64,000 nt of DNA from a virus, in IMG/VR virus record IMGVR_UViG_3300044633_000899, positions 87,306 through 151,305 of that record. One strand, 5' to 3'. Positions 41,987-51,394 of this stretch are shown one piece after another (position 1 is the first letter of the stretch; each line of letters starts with the position of its first letter). The notes below the pieces were generated by a model, which was given only the letters and a program-made list of their open reading frames with translations, did not search any database and was not told the origin of the DNA. The translations under genes and the position numbers were made by a program.

Positions 41987-43233
41987 AAAAAAAATTATAC
42001 CATATTGACAATACTGAAATAAGTAGGATTCTTGAGATGCACAAAACCGCAACAAAGAAACAATACTTAAAAGAAAGTGTTAATCTTGATGATTCAAAAA
42101 ATAGTGACAATGTTATTATTACAGATTGGTTATCACCTGATGAGAGATATGTTATTTTCTTAGATGAGTTATTTGATTTAAATGAGAAAAAAAGTTATGG
42201 AAATATCTGGGAAGATGTCTCCAATTTAGTTGTATTTTTAGAACATACATATAGAACATCAAACCTAAATGAAACAATTAAAGAACACGCAGCAAACACT
42301 TTCAGTAAGTTTCTTCTAACAGAAGGTAAACTTGATTTAACACAACACAAAAACGTTATTAAAGAAATATTGATTAATGAATCAATGTTAGGTGACGTTT
42401 GGCAAGGTGCTAAAGATTGGGGATCCGATTTTGTACAAAGTACAAAAAAAGGAATAACTGATTTTGGTAAAGACGTTTGGCAAGGTGCTAAAAAAATTGG
42501 TGGGGCAGTGTTAAGTGGTGATGTTCAAGAAATCATAAACTTATTAAAGAAAGGAACATTATATGTTGCAAGAAAAATTAGACAGGCTGTCTATAGTGAA
42601 GCAGGACTTATTATTGATACTATATTGATTGTAAGTGGTGTTGGTAAGGTTGCACAATTTATCGTTTGGGCGATAGTTGTTGCATTAGACATATATGAAT
42701 TTACAACTGGTGATTACGAAACAGATGATCCGACTTGGTTACGAGCGTTGTTTTTTGTTGTTGATGTTATGGGTATGGTTTTCGCTGGGGTTGCCGCAAA
42801 AGCCGGTCGTGTCGCAATCAAAACCGCAACCGCTGGTGCTAGAACTATTGAGGCCGCGGCACAAAAAATCGCAAAATCACCTGCAGCAACAAAGGTTGTT
42901 CAGGCTGGTGCTGAAGCAATACCTAAAGCCGCAACACAAATGGAAAAAGCATCAAGTAGATTAGGTAGTGGTAAGATTGGTACTTGGTTTAAAGGTATTT
43001 TATCAAAAATGGGTGGATTTTTTAAATATTTAGGTGAAACCTTAGCGAAATTATTATCATTTAAAACATTAAAGGCTGGGGCGAAAACAGCGGTTGTTGT
43101 TGGTGGTATTGGTACTGCCGCACACACATATAAAAATTATCAAGAAAAAAATAAACCATCAGACTTAGCGACCAAAGATATTGAAAGTCTTACGGGTGGT
43201 AATACAAAGGCTGATTACTCAGAATTTATATAA
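41983..43233 (+). CDS. Internal-virion/ejection-like membrane protein, 416 aa
   Basis: Leader-like start MKKKLYHIDNTEISRILEMH with a later LKES, and another NESML at about 130. Repeated WQGAKDWG/WQGAKKIGG units (about 135-175) lead to hydrophobic helices (LIIDTILIVSGVGKVAQFIV and FFVVDVMGMVFAGVAAKAG) and an Ala/Lys-rich amphipathic region. This resembles membrane-active ejection proteins. No peptidoglycan domain. It is followed 3 bp later by the next large gene. Confidence 0.7.
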   Translation: MKKKLYHIDNTEISRILEMHKTATKKQYLKESVNLDDSKNSDNVIITDWLSPDERYVIFLDELFDLNEKKSYGNIWEDVSNLVVFLEHTYRTSNLNETIKEHAANTFSKFLLTEGKLDLTQHKNVIKEILINESMLGDVWQGAKDWGSDFVQSTKKGITDFGKDVWQGAKKIGGAVLSGDVQEIINLLKKGTLYVARKIRQAVYSEAGLIIDTILIVSGVGKVAQFIVWAIVVALDIYEFTTGDYETDDPTWLRALFFVVDVMGMVFAGVAAKAGRVAIKTATAGARTIEAAAQKIAKSPAATKVVQAGAEAIPKAATQMEKASSRLGSGKIGTWFKGILSKMGGFFKYLGETLAKLLSFKTLKAGAKTAVVVGGIGTAAHTYKNYQEKNKPSDLATKDIESLTGGNTKADYSEFI

Positions 43234-43236
43234 ATT

Positions 43237-44403
43237 ATGGAAAAGAAATTAATACTAGAAGATATCCAAAGAATTATGTTGTTATCAAATTACAATATGG
43301 ATATGACGTTATCTGAAAATACAACGATATTAGAACAAAGAACACTTTATAGTGATGTCCTTAAAGCCTTTAGTAAAGATGGTGCAGTTGTTAAAGAATT
43401 AACGTTATTAATGAAGGACGCGAAGTTTATGAACGAACTTAAAGGTGGTAAACTTTTTGATAAAGCAGGTAAAGAACTACGAACATTTCAAGATGTGGTT
43501 GGTGCTGCTAAAAGAGGTACAATTACCGAAAAAGAGTTAGCTAGATTTAATTGGGCGGTATTCAAATCAACGCCGAATAAAGCGATAAGAATTGAGTTGG
43601 CTAAAGATATTGTTAAAAGTGATTCATTTATTAGTAAATATGGTAAAATGACACCAACAGAGGCTAAAAATGAACTATTGAAACAAGGGCTTGATAAGAA
43701 GGACGCACAAAGATTGGCAACAGCGTATCGTGATTCTAAATCAAATACTACGCGTGTCCAACAAACGTTAGATGACTTGGCGAGTGCTGATGAGATATTA
43801 AAATTGAAAGAAGTGGAAGCCGCAAAAAAAGTGAAAGAAGCGGAAATTTTAGGACAAGATATTAAAATCGCTGAAAATAAAAAATTAGTTGATGAACGTA
43901 AATTAGAACTAGCAAAAATAAAAGATTCATCACCAAGTACTGTTAAATTATTTCTTAAAACAAATGGTGTTGTACGATTTGTCAAAAATTTAGGAAAATG
44001 GGTAATTGGTAATAAATGGTTTTGGATTTTAGGTGGTGGTACATTAGCGGGTTATTGGTTGTGGAGAAACTGGGCTAAAGTACAAGGTTATGTTGAAGAT
44101 TTACTTGATCCGTGGGATGAAACTAGTGAAGACGATGATGATACTGAAACACCTAGAGTGCCTGGTGGTGGTAAAGATGAAATAAAACCTATCGTCTATA
44201 AAAATTGTTCACCAAATGGACCATTCAAAAAAGGATGTAAAGATTATCTTGGTGGTGATAAAGAAATTACAGCATTACAACAAGTATTAGGATTACCAAC
44301 GACTGGTGAATTTGATACAACATTAGAGAACGAAGTTGTTGCAAGATATGGTAGCGACACATTAACTCGTGATGAACTTGATAGTATTTCAGGTATTGTA
44401 TAA
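43237..44403 (+). CDS. Internal-virion-like protein with membrane helix and peptidoglycan-binding-like end, 388 aa
   Basis: Starts MEKKLILEDIQRIMLLSNYN, with TILEQ near residue 38 as a possible cleavage site. Residues 180-235 are a charged coiled coil (KLKEVEAAKKVKEAEILGQD). A single membrane helix with Trp (WFWILGGGTLAGYWLWRNW) lies at about 266-284. The C-terminal 70 residues (CSPNGPFKKGCKDYLGGD, LQQVLGLPTTGEFDTTLEN) resemble the KKGCKD/PG-binding part of the 8193 lysozyme-like protein. Likely to act at the envelope during entry; inference. Confidence 0.7.
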   Translation: MEKKLILEDIQRIMLLSNYNMDMTLSENTTILEQRTLYSDVLKAFSKDGAVVKELTLLMKDAKFMNELKGGKLFDKAGKELRTFQDVVGAAKRGTITEKELARFNWAVFKSTPNKAIRIELAKDIVKSDSFISKYGKMTPTEAKNELLKQGLDKKDAQRLATAYRDSKSNTTRVQQTLDDLASADEILKLKEVEAAKKVKEAEILGQDIKIAENKKLVDERKLELAKIKDSSPSTVKLFLKTNGVVRFVKNLGKWVIGNKWFWILGGGTLAGYWLWRNWAKVQGYVEDLLDPWDETSEDDDDTETPRVPGGGKDEIKPIVYKNCSPNGPFKKGCKDYLGGDKEITALQQVLGLPTTGEFDTTLENEVVARYGSDTLTRDELDSISGIV

Positions 44404-44419
44404 AAAAAAATAAAAAAAG

Positions 44420-45505
44420 ATGAAAAATATAGATTTAAACATAAAAAGAATGTTATCACTACTTGAATCAAAGATGGGTGATGTTAAACCATTAATCAAT
44501 GAACAATTTGATCCTACAAGTTTATTACCGAAAAAAGATTGGATATCAACTAAAAGTACTGAAGATTGGTTGAAGTGGATTAAAGATAAAGGTTGTATAA
44601 CCAGTAGACCTGGTGGTGCAGAATCAAAAATTGAAATAACCACAACCACAACTAAAAAATTACCAGGTACTAATTCTAATGAACCATTTATTAAAGTTAC
44701 GAAGTTTAAACCGATAAATAAACGCGGCCAAGAGGTGATGTATAATTTATATATTCTTGGAAAAAAGAGTCTTGAAGGTAAAGAAGGTTACTTTAAATTG
44801 TTTTACCAAAGGGAAGGTGATAAAGCCAATCAATACCTTGAGGGTCAATTAGATTGTAGTGTACAATACAACCCTGAAACAACAAGTGTTGCTAGTGAAG
44901 TTAGTAATGTAAATACTGAAGACGAAGTTAATCAATTCTTAAAAACAAATGGTTACACTCGTCAACTAGAACCTGGTGATAATGATCAACAACGTTCACA
45001 AACAACAGTTAAAAAACTTTGTAATGAAACACCAGGGTTGTGTTCAGGTATATTAAAACAATATGCTGACGGATCACAAGGTAATAAACCGATATATCCT
45101 ATGACAAATAAACAAAGGGATGAGGCGGTAAAATCTGGGTATATTAAAGATGTTGATCGTGTGAAAGAAAGACAAACTGCTTTTAACATAAAACGAGGTA
45201 TTAAAAAAATTAATAAAGAAAATTTTACTAACCAATCTTGTAAAACAGCGATAATAACGCTGGATCAATGTAATACAAAGGAAGAGTCTTGTGGTGATGT
45301 TGTGAAAATAAACCCAAGACTACAAAATATGGGACCAAACGAAGCAAGATTGTGGTTATCAAACCATATTAAATTATGTAGAAAAAATAATATGTACAAT
45401 AAAAAACAACTTGCAGACGTAAACGATCTTCAACTTGAGCAAACAATAGGAAAAAACATTAGAGAAAGTTTAAAAGAACTTAATTTAATAAATAAGATAG
45501 GTTGA
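44420..45505 (+). CDS. LLESxxGDVKP-leader protein, 361 aa
   Basis: The first 30 residues, with IKRMLSLLESKMGDVKPLI ending NEQ, match the start of the 61066 protein (FNRLLESELGNVKPIVEA), a further leader type. The body is Cys-containing and basic with CSVQYNPETTSVASEV and a C-terminal LWLSNHIKLCRKNN. No domain recognised. It ends a four-gene operon of probable internal virion proteins and is followed by a strong terminator. Confidence 0.7.
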   Translation: MKNIDLNIKRMLSLLESKMGDVKPLINEQFDPTSLLPKKDWISTKSTEDWLKWIKDKGCITSRPGGAESKIEITTTTTKKLPGTNSNEPFIKVTKFKPINKRGQEVMYNLYILGKKSLEGKEGYFKLFYQREGDKANQYLEGQLDCSVQYNPETTSVASEVSNVNTEDEVNQFLKTNGYTRQLEPGDNDQQRSQTTVKKLCNETPGLCSGILKQYADGSQGNKPIYPMTNKQRDEAVKSGYIKDVDRVKERQTAFNIKRGIKKINKENFTNQSCKTAIITLDQCNTKEESCGDVVKINPRLQNMGPNEARLWLSNHIKLCRKNNMYNKKQLADVNDLQLEQTIGKNIRESLKELNLINKIG

Positions 45506-45632
45506 TGTCTTAAAAATACTTACGAGGTGTAGTTACCTTGTAAGGATAAACCTTACAAAAGAAGGGGGTGTTCAGTTATCTAGCAAAATAGGAACTTCGG
45601 TTCCTATTTTGTTTTTTGGTCTATTTATATGT
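45506..45632 (+). other. Intergenic hairpins before the glycosyltransferase cluster
   Basis: TTGTAAGG and CCTTACAA at 45538-45545 and 45551-45558 form one hairpin; a second, stronger one follows and acts as terminator. Bases 45618-45632 hold the next CTATTTATAT box. No open frame. Confidence 0.6.
45584..45617 (+). terminator. Strong rho-independent terminator with UUCG loop
   Basis: CAAAATAGGAAC / TTCG / GTTCCTATTTTG is a perfect 12-bp stem capped by a TTCG tetraloop, followed by six T. Confidence 0.95.
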
Positions 45633-46511
45633 ATGAAGATAGCGGTTTGTGTTCATTTATATCATATTGATATGTGGGATGAAATTAAAAAATATTTAGA
45701 TAATTTAAATCGTGATTATTTATTATTTGTTAATCTTCCAGTAAAAGATGAAAGAAACATACCTTATAATTTTGACTGGGAGTTTTATTTCTCTTATTAC
45801 GATGATCTGAAAAAAACCAACAAAAACACATACGAAAAAGCAATTAATCATTATTTAAAACACGGTGAAAAAGAAGGTAGGTTTTATTCAAAGGGTAATT
45901 TAGAAATTATTAGTAAATTGAAAAAATACAAATCAGATGTTAACATATTACTTTCACCAAATAAAGGTGTTGATGTTGGTGGTTTTTTATACACATATAA
46001 AAAAGTACCTAAAGATGTTGACTTAATTTTAAAAATACACACAAAGGCTGGTTTGGGGAGTATTGATAACCCATCTTTAGTTTCAAAACGAATTGGAAAA
46101 GAAGACGCTAATAAAGTTGGTACTAAATGGTTTAATGATTTAATGAATGGTGTTTTAAAAAATGAAACACAAGTTAATTCTATACTCAAAGAATTTAAAG
46201 ATAATAAAATGTGTGGTATGGTAGGGTTTAGGAAATATGAAAATTTTAATATAAATTTAAACGAAATGGAAAAAATATTTCCAATTTTAGGTATACCAAC
46301 CCATTTGAACACAACTAAATTTGTTGGGGGGACTATATTTTGGGTTAGGGGTGAGATTCTTAAAAAATATTTAACTGACGACACTATTGAAATGTTACTT
46401 AACATTTTACCCCAAGGTTACGTTTTTGAACCATCACCAAATCACGCAATGGAAAGAATTTTTGGGTCTATGGTTTATAATGAAAACCAAGAACTTTTAA
46501 TTATAGATTAA
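45633..46511 (+). CDS. RgpF-like glycosyltransferase, 292 aa
   Basis: ATG 45633 opens MKIAVCVHLYHIDMWDEIKK. The segment NKGVDVGGFLYTYKKVP with VDLILKIHTKAGLGS is the rhamnan-synthesis F (RgpF) signature (N.G.D.GGFL and LKIHTK). These enzymes add rhamnose or related sugars to polysaccharide. First gene of a three-gene glycosyltransferase cluster; RmlC at 14645 could supply the sugar nucleotide step. Confidence 0.8.
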   Translation: MKIAVCVHLYHIDMWDEIKKYLDNLNRDYLLFVNLPVKDERNIPYNFDWEFYFSYYDDLKKTNKNTYEKAINHYLKHGEKEGRFYSKGNLEIISKLKKYKSDVNILLSPNKGVDVGGFLYTYKKVPKDVDLILKIHTKAGLGSIDNPSLVSKRIGKEDANKVGTKWFNDLMNGVLKNETQVNSILKEFKDNKMCGMVGFRKYENFNINLNEMEKIFPILGIPTHLNTTKFVGGTIFWVRGEILKKYLTDDTIEMLLNILPQGYVFEPSPNHAMERIFGSMVYNENQELLIID

Positions 46512-47112
46512 TACCCCATACAGATCTAGTACCTCTGATTTTTAAGTCAACAAGGTCTTCAATTTGTACACCACATAATTGGTTTGTTTGATTATTGTTA
46601 TAAATGTCTATCATCGCATCAATACAAGGTGCCCCATGTTTTTTGAAAGGTTTGTATTTTAGATACTCACTTTTTTTTATTAGCATACAATATGGGTGTA
46701 CATAACTATATATAAAATTATTAGGGTTTTCTTCTTTTTTTTGCCACATTTCGTGTCCAGTTGAGTCAACCATTATTAATTTACCTGTTGCATATCCTTT
46801 AAAATTATCAAAAAGATGTTCAATAACATTATTTTTTAATGAAACATCACTGTCCAGTATTAATTGATATTCATAATTTGAGTTTTTTATCGCATAATCC
46901 ATCCCAGGCCCGTGATGGATATTATAACCAAATCTTTTTACGTTAAAATTTTTATCATCATTTTCAAGATTCTCAAAGTATTTTACATTATTATCACTTC
47001 CATCTATAATTTGATATGTTAAGTCTGGATAAAAATTCCTAACAGATTTATATTGATTGTAAATTAAATCTGGAGTTTTATAGTGTACTGATATAATTTC
47101 TATGTTTTGCAT
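46501..47112 (-). CDS. GT-A family glycosyltransferase, 203 aa
   Basis: ATG at 47112 opens MQNIEIISVHYKTPDLIYNQ. GYNIHHGPGMDYAIKNS and QLILDSDVSLKNN (a DxD metal site) mark a family-2-like glycosyltransferase. It is shorter than usual. On the minus strand, with a TATTTATAA box directly before the start (minus strand), and shares its 35-bp upstream region with the divergent 47142 gene. Confidence 0.75.
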   Translation of the reverse strand: MQNIEIISVHYKTPDLIYNQYKSVRNFYPDLTYQIIDGSDNNVKYFENLENDDKNFNVKRFGYNIHHGPGMDYAIKNSNYEYQLILDSDVSLKNNVIEHLFDNFKGYATGKLIMVDSTGHEMWQKKEENPNNFIYSYVHPYCMLIKKSEYLKYKPFKKHGAPCIDAMIDIYNNNQTNQLCGVQIEDLVDLKIRGTRSVWGINL

Positions 47113-47141
47113 ATTTATAAATAATAAATAATAAAAAAGTT

Positions 47142-49610
47142 TTGAGTAAACAATCAATTAATTCTTTATCTTGTGAGTTTAGTTATGAATTAATCAGTGT
47201 ATTACCATATGCTTATAATTTGTATTTAAAAGGTCAATTAGATAAAACAATTTCTGGTTATGATACAAAATGTTTTTATTTTTTTAGTCCAGATCATACT
47301 GAAACTAAAGTAGAAAGATCCTGGGATAGTGTATTAGAATTACAAAAAAAAAATTTCCCAAATATTAATATACATAGAAAAGAATTAGATTGGGAATTCT
47401 TTTCACCACCACCTTTAAAAGAACATTATTTAGATAAATCAATTTCATTTGAAAAGGAGACTATTGTTATTTTCAATAGATATAACAATGAATGGGGTAG
47501 AAAACCAATAAATTTTTTAGATTATAAAACATTAGATAATTTATTTAATCTTTTAAGTCAGAAATATCAGATAGTTTATTTAAATCTAAATCACGATAAT
47601 CGGTACTTTGATCATTTACCCCCACTTGAGTTCAATGATAAAACAGTTTTAGAAAAATACCCAGAAATTTTAACCTTTGAGAAATTACAATCTTTATACC
47701 CATCATTAACTATAAATGAAATACAATGTAGGATTTTTTCAAAATGTTCTAAATATATATCATCAAATGGTGGTCAATTAGTTCTATCAGCATATTTTGG
47801 TGGTGAAAATATAATCTTTTCAAAAGAAACAAGAGAATTAAATCCAAATGTTAATTCTTTTTATAGGTGGTATGATAAATTTGGTGATGGACAATTTCAC
47901 CACATAAATAATTATGACGATTTAATTAAATTGGTTACTGAAAAATGGGTAGAGGAGAAACCATTAATAAACATTTTAATAAGAACTTCAAATAGACCTA
48001 ATTTTTTTAAAAATTGTGTTGATTCAATCTATAAACAAACTTATAAAAACTGGAAAATAATTGTTGGTGTTGACGATTCTAAAAGTATCGGTTACGTTGA
48101 ACCCGAAAAATGTAAAATTGTAAAATATAATTATGAAAATTATGTTTATCCAAAAAAACCAAATAACCCAAAGTATGGTGTTGAATTTAAATATAATTTA
48201 TACATTAATGAGTTGTATCATTATGTAAAAAATGGTTATTGTCTAATTTTAGATGATGATAATATTTTATCAAAAAATAATTCATTAGAAATAATGACAT
48301 CACAATTAGAAAATCAAGAAACTTTAGTCTTTTGGAAAGTTGGATTTTACAATAGGGAAGTTCCGTCAAATAATAATTTTGGGTTACCACCAAAATTATT
48401 AGATATTGATTCTGCGGGATTTTTATTCCCAATAACAAAAAAAGTAGATTGGGAACCATTTAAAAGGGGTGACTTTAGAGTTGCAGAAAAACTTTATGAT
48501 GTAATACCAAATAAAAAATATATAAACGATGTCCTTACAAAAACACAAAGGAATAATGAAGGTGGGAATGGTAAAAGAGATGATTTAAATTTTGATTTAT
48601 CAATAATAATACCCACTTATAAAAACACCGAATATATTGATGAATGTATTAATTCAATATTGGAATCTAGTGAAAACTTAAATGTTGAACTACTAATTGG
48701 TATTGACGCTTGTGAAGAAACATTAAATCATATTAAAGCAAAAAATTACCCAGATTTCATTAAGTTTTATTATTTTAATGAAAACGTTGGTCCATATTTA
48801 ATAAAAAATAGTTTAGTTAAGATAACAAACTCAGACAACATTTTATTTTTTGATTCTGACGATATTATGTTAAAACCGACATTAAACACCATAGTAACGA
48901 ATATTCAAAAATATGATTGTGTTAGGTTAAAATTACAAAATTATACAAACGGTACAATAACAAAGAACAACGTTAATTATGGTGAGGGTGTGTTTGCGAT
49001 TAATAAACAATTGTTTTTATCAATGAATGGTTTTGAACCTTGGCGCGTTGCCGCCGATTCGGATTTTATGGGACGATTATACAATAAACGACCAAGAATT
49101 TTTCACATACCAGAGGTTTCGTTTTATTACAGACAACACCCAACAAGTTTAACTAAAAGAAGTGATACAGGAATGTCATCACAATTAAGATCCGGATATC
49201 ATAAACTTAGTAAAAACAAAAAAGGATCCGAAAATCCTGATGTTTTACATATTGCCAATTTCACACAAATAACAATAGATACTTATGAAATACCAAAAGA
49301 ATTTGATTATAATAATATTGTTAGAAGAGAAAAGTTAGATTCAGTATTAAACCCAACACCAAGGAAAACGATTGAGAAACCCCAGAAAAAACAGTTCTCA
49401 GAACCAACAACAACAAGACTTGATGAATTATTTAAAAACACATCAAACCCAGCAAGAGTTATTAAAACGAAAAAACCAGAAAATAGACAAGAACTTATTG
49501 ACTTAAAAAATAACACAACAAAAAAAACAATAAGCGAATTGTTCCCAAAAAAACCAAACTATAAGGACGGAAAAAATTTCATTAATATTGGTGGTAAGTT
49601 TACAAATTAG
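47142..49610 (+). CDS. Large multi-domain glycosyltransferase, 822 aa
   Basis: Three parts. Residues 1-270 contain a putative sugar-binding or transferase domain (ELISVLPYAYNLYLKGQL, ISSNGGQLVLSAYFGGENI). Residues about 275-470 are a GT2 domain (INILIRTSNRPNFFKNCVDS, LILDDDN). Residues about 485-720 are a second GT2 domain (LSIIIPTYKNTEYIDECINS, ILFFDSDDIM, FYYRQHPTSL). The last 80 residues are a Lys/Pro/Thr-rich tail with repeated RLDELFKN and ISELFPKKP motifs. The start is TTG 47142: a CATATTTATAA box lies just upstream and no suitable ATG follows. Likely builds or modifies surface or virion glycans. Confidence 0.85.
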   Translation: MSKQSINSLSCEFSYELISVLPYAYNLYLKGQLDKTISGYDTKCFYFFSPDHTETKVERSWDSVLELQKKNFPNINIHRKELDWEFFSPPPLKEHYLDKSISFEKETIVIFNRYNNEWGRKPINFLDYKTLDNLFNLLSQKYQIVYLNLNHDNRYFDHLPPLEFNDKTVLEKYPEILTFEKLQSLYPSLTINEIQCRIFSKCSKYISSNGGQLVLSAYFGGENIIFSKETRELNPNVNSFYRWYDKFGDGQFHHINNYDDLIKLVTEKWVEEKPLINILIRTSNRPNFFKNCVDSIYKQTYKNWKIIVGVDDSKSIGYVEPEKCKIVKYNYENYVYPKKPNNPKYGVEFKYNLYINELYHYVKNGYCLILDDDNILSKNNSLEIMTSQLENQETLVFWKVGFYNREVPSNNNFGLPPKLLDIDSAGFLFPITKKVDWEPFKRGDFRVAEKLYDVIPNKKYINDVLTKTQRNNEGGNGKRDDLNFDLSIIIPTYKNTEYIDECINSILESSENLNVELLIGIDACEETLNHIKAKNYPDFIKFYYFNENVGPYLIKNSLVKITNSDNILFFDSDDIMLKPTLNTIVTNIQKYDCVRLKLQNYTNGTITKNNVNYGEGVFAINKQLFLSMNGFEPWRVAADSDFMGRLYNKRPRIFHIPEVSFYYRQHPTSLTKRSDTGMSSQLRSGYHKLSKNKKGSENPDVLHIANFTQITIDTYEIPKEFDYNNIVRREKLDSVLNPTPRKTIEKPQKKQFSEPTTTRLDELFKNTSNPARVIKTKKPENRQELIDLKNNTTKKTISELFPKKPNYKDGKNFINIGGKFTN

Positions 49611-49661
49611 AATTTGACAAATTAAAAACAAATTATTACATTTTAAATAAACTTAGAAAAT

Positions 49662-49841
49662 ATGTATGTAATTGTTAAACACATTAAAAACAAAAAAACA
49701 AAAAAGACCTTACCCGTTATCTTAATTGACAGTCAATCAGAGATTTTGGAGTTTGATACTGAACAAGAAGCGTCAGATCTTTGTGTGATTTTAAATGCAA
49801 ATACTGACTCTGGGTATTTATACACAATCAAAAAAGTGTAA
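49662..49841 (+). CDS. Hypothetical protein, 59 aa
   Basis: ATG 49662 to TAA 49839-49841. Product starts MYVIVKHIKNKKTKKTLPVI with ILEFDTEQEASDLCVILNAN, a pattern seen in small phage proteins of unknown function. Good codon use and isolation from other frames support it. Confidence 0.65.
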   Translation: MYVIVKHIKNKKTKKTLPVILIDSQSEILEFDTEQEASDLCVILNANTDSGYLYTIKKV

Positions 49842-49874
49842 ATATTTGTTAAAATTTAATTTTTTTTCATAAAG

Positions 49875-49908
49875 TTGATCTATAATCCAAATATTATATA
49901 TACATTTG
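49875..49908 (+). promoter_or_regulatory. Host-type promoter
   Basis: TTG at 49875-49877 and TACATTTG at 49901-49908 precede the exported protein gene at 49939. Confidence 0.6.
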
Positions 49909-49938
49909 TATTGTTAATCATTTAAACATTTAGAAATT

Positions 49939-50637
49939 ATGAAAAATTTATTATTGAGTGCAGTTGGTATCTTAGCGATTTTTTGTTTCGTTGTAAATCA
50001 AGACGTAAGAACCGGAGTTATTGATGAGGTAAAAAATATCAAATCAGACAATACAACAGAAGTTACTAACGAAACTTCAAATGAGACTGTAGATATGTCT
50101 AACTATTCACAGGAAGCACAAGATTATTTTGATGAGATTTGCAGAGGTAGTGAATTTGGTGGTGGTAGTTCAATATCAAAGTGGAGAAGTGATGTTAAGA
50201 TCTTTGTCATAGGTGACAAAAGAGAATATTTGATGGATGAGTTAAGAAGTATTGTAAGTGAGTTAAACGAATATGTTGACCCAATTAACATTAAAATTGT
50301 TAACTCGCGTTCTGAAGCAAACTATACTATCTTATTTGGGTCTGCACAAGAATATATTCGCCTTGAGCCTATTGCCAAAGATTATGTTGGTGGAAATTGG
50401 GGTTTATTTGTTGTGAATGGTGGAAATACAATAAACAATGGAACAATGTATGTTGATATTTTTAGAACTGAATCAATTACAGCACAAAAACACTTATTAC
50501 GTGAAGAATTAACACAATCATTAGGGTTTAAAAAAGATTCATACACACACCCAGAAAGTATGTTTTACCAAGAGTGGTCTGAAACAACTGAGTACTCACC
50601 AATTGATGTTGAAATCATAAAAATGTTATACAATTAA
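49939..50637 (+). CDS. Exported DUF2927-like protein, 232 aa
   Basis: N-terminal signal or anchor sequence (MKNLLLSAVGILAIFCFVV), then a linker. Residues about 80-232 contain VKIFVIGDKREYLMDELRSI and HLLREELTQSLGFKKDSYTH, matching the DUF2927 family, whose HxxxEExxQSLG segment resembles a degenerate metalloprotease site. Probably periplasmic. Host-type promoter upstream; starts the operon that leads to smpB. Confidence 0.8.
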   Translation: MKNLLLSAVGILAIFCFVVNQDVRTGVIDEVKNIKSDNTTEVTNETSNETVDMSNYSQEAQDYFDEICRGSEFGGGSSISKWRSDVKIFVIGDKREYLMDELRSIVSELNEYVDPINIKIVNSRSEANYTILFGSAQEYIRLEPIAKDYVGGNWGLFVVNGGNTINNGTMYVDIFRTESITAQKHLLREELTQSLGFKKDSYTHPESMFYQEWSETTEYSPIDVEIIKMLYN

Positions 50638-50639
50638 TT

Positions 50640-50735
50640 ATGGAAGATGTGTTTGATGAAATCCATTGGGAATTTGTAAACTCTGAGGATTTTATATATT
50701 TCGTTAAATGGATGTCAGAACTAAAAATTAAATAA
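50640..50735 (+). CDS. Very small protein, 31 aa
   Basis: ATG 50640 starts just after the previous stop and TAA 50733-50735 ends one base before the next ATG. The peptide (MEDVFDEIHWEFVNSEDFIY) is acidic-aromatic. Tight packing between genes supports translation; short size keeps confidence modest. Confidence 0.5.
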   Translation: MEDVFDEIHWEFVNSEDFIYFVKWMSELKIK

Positions 50736-50736
50736 T

Positions 50737-50943
50737 ATGGAAGAAAAAACAAAAAGCACTAATTTAGGATTCTTGGGGATATTATTCTTTATATTTCTAA
50801 TCTTAAAATTGACTAATCATATTAATTGGTCTTGGTGGTGGGTAACAAGCCCCTTATGGGGTCCATTCGTAATTTTTATTATTGTTTTTGTTGGTATGTT
50901 TTTAGTTTTATTTTTTAAAAAAAAATATGGAAATAACAAATAA
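50737..50943 (+). CDS. Small two-helix membrane protein, 68 aa
   Basis: Pattern LFFIFLILKLTNHINWSWWWV then TSPLWGPFVIFIIVF: two helices with NH.I.WSWWWV..PLW.P between them. This is the small phage/bacterial membrane family often labelled transmembrane Fragile-X-F; function unknown. Overlaps smpB by 17 bp. Confidence 0.8.
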   Translation: MEEKTKSTNLGFLGILFFIFLILKLTNHINWSWWWVTSPLWGPFVIFIIVFVGMFLVLFFKKKYGNNK

Positions 50944-51337
50944 AAAGGTAAGGTTTGAATATGAGATTATTGAAAAATACACTTGTGGCGTTGTTTTAAT
51001 GGGTGTTGAGGTTAAAGCAATAAGAGATGGTAAAGTAAGTATTGTTGATACATTTTGTTATATAAAGGATAACGAAATGTTTGTTAAGAATATTAATATC
51101 ACAACCTCTGATGATATTAGAACAATTAAATTGTTGTTAAATAAAAAAGAAATTAGGGATATTAGTAAAAGTTTAGATAAAGGACTAACTATTGTTCCTT
51201 ATAGATTATTCACCAACGATCGTGGTTTGATTAAAGTTGAGATTATTATTGGTAGAGGTAAAAAACTATTTGATAAGCGTGAAACAATAAAAAAACGAGA
51301 TCAAGAGCGTGATATGTTAAAAAATGTTAAAAATTAA
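50927..51337 (+). CDS. smpB: SsrA-binding protein SmpB, 136 aa
   Basis: Clear SmpB: NKKVRFEYEIIEKYTCGVVL (residues 5-24), GVEVKAIRDGKVSIVDTFCY (about 27-46), the KLLLNKKEIRDISKSLDKGL stretch (about 66-85), TIVPYRLFTNDRGLIKVEI (about 86-104) and the closing GRGKKLFDKRETIKKRDQER. It is slightly shorter than cellular SmpB (about 150) and has a brief C-terminal tail, the part that enters the ribosomal mRNA channel. SmpB delivers tmRNA to stalled ribosomes. The phage also encodes tmRNA at 58647-59040, so both parts of trans-translation are present. Confidence 0.97.
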   Translation: MEITNKKVRFEYEIIEKYTCGVVLMGVEVKAIRDGKVSIVDTFCYIKDNEMFVKNINITTSDDIRTIKLLLNKKEIRDISKSLDKGLTIVPYRLFTNDRGLIKVEIIIGRGKKLFDKRETIKKRDQERDMLKNVKN

Positions 51338-51357
51338 TTTTGTATTAGTAAAATATT

Positions 51358-51365
51358 TATCTTTG
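51358..51365 (+). promoter_or_regulatory. Host-type -7 box
   Basis: TATCTTTG, with TTTTG about 20 bp upstream near 51338, 29 bp before the next start codon. Confidence 0.55.
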
Positions 51366-51394
51366 ATGTATTAATAATTTAAAAACCAAACATT

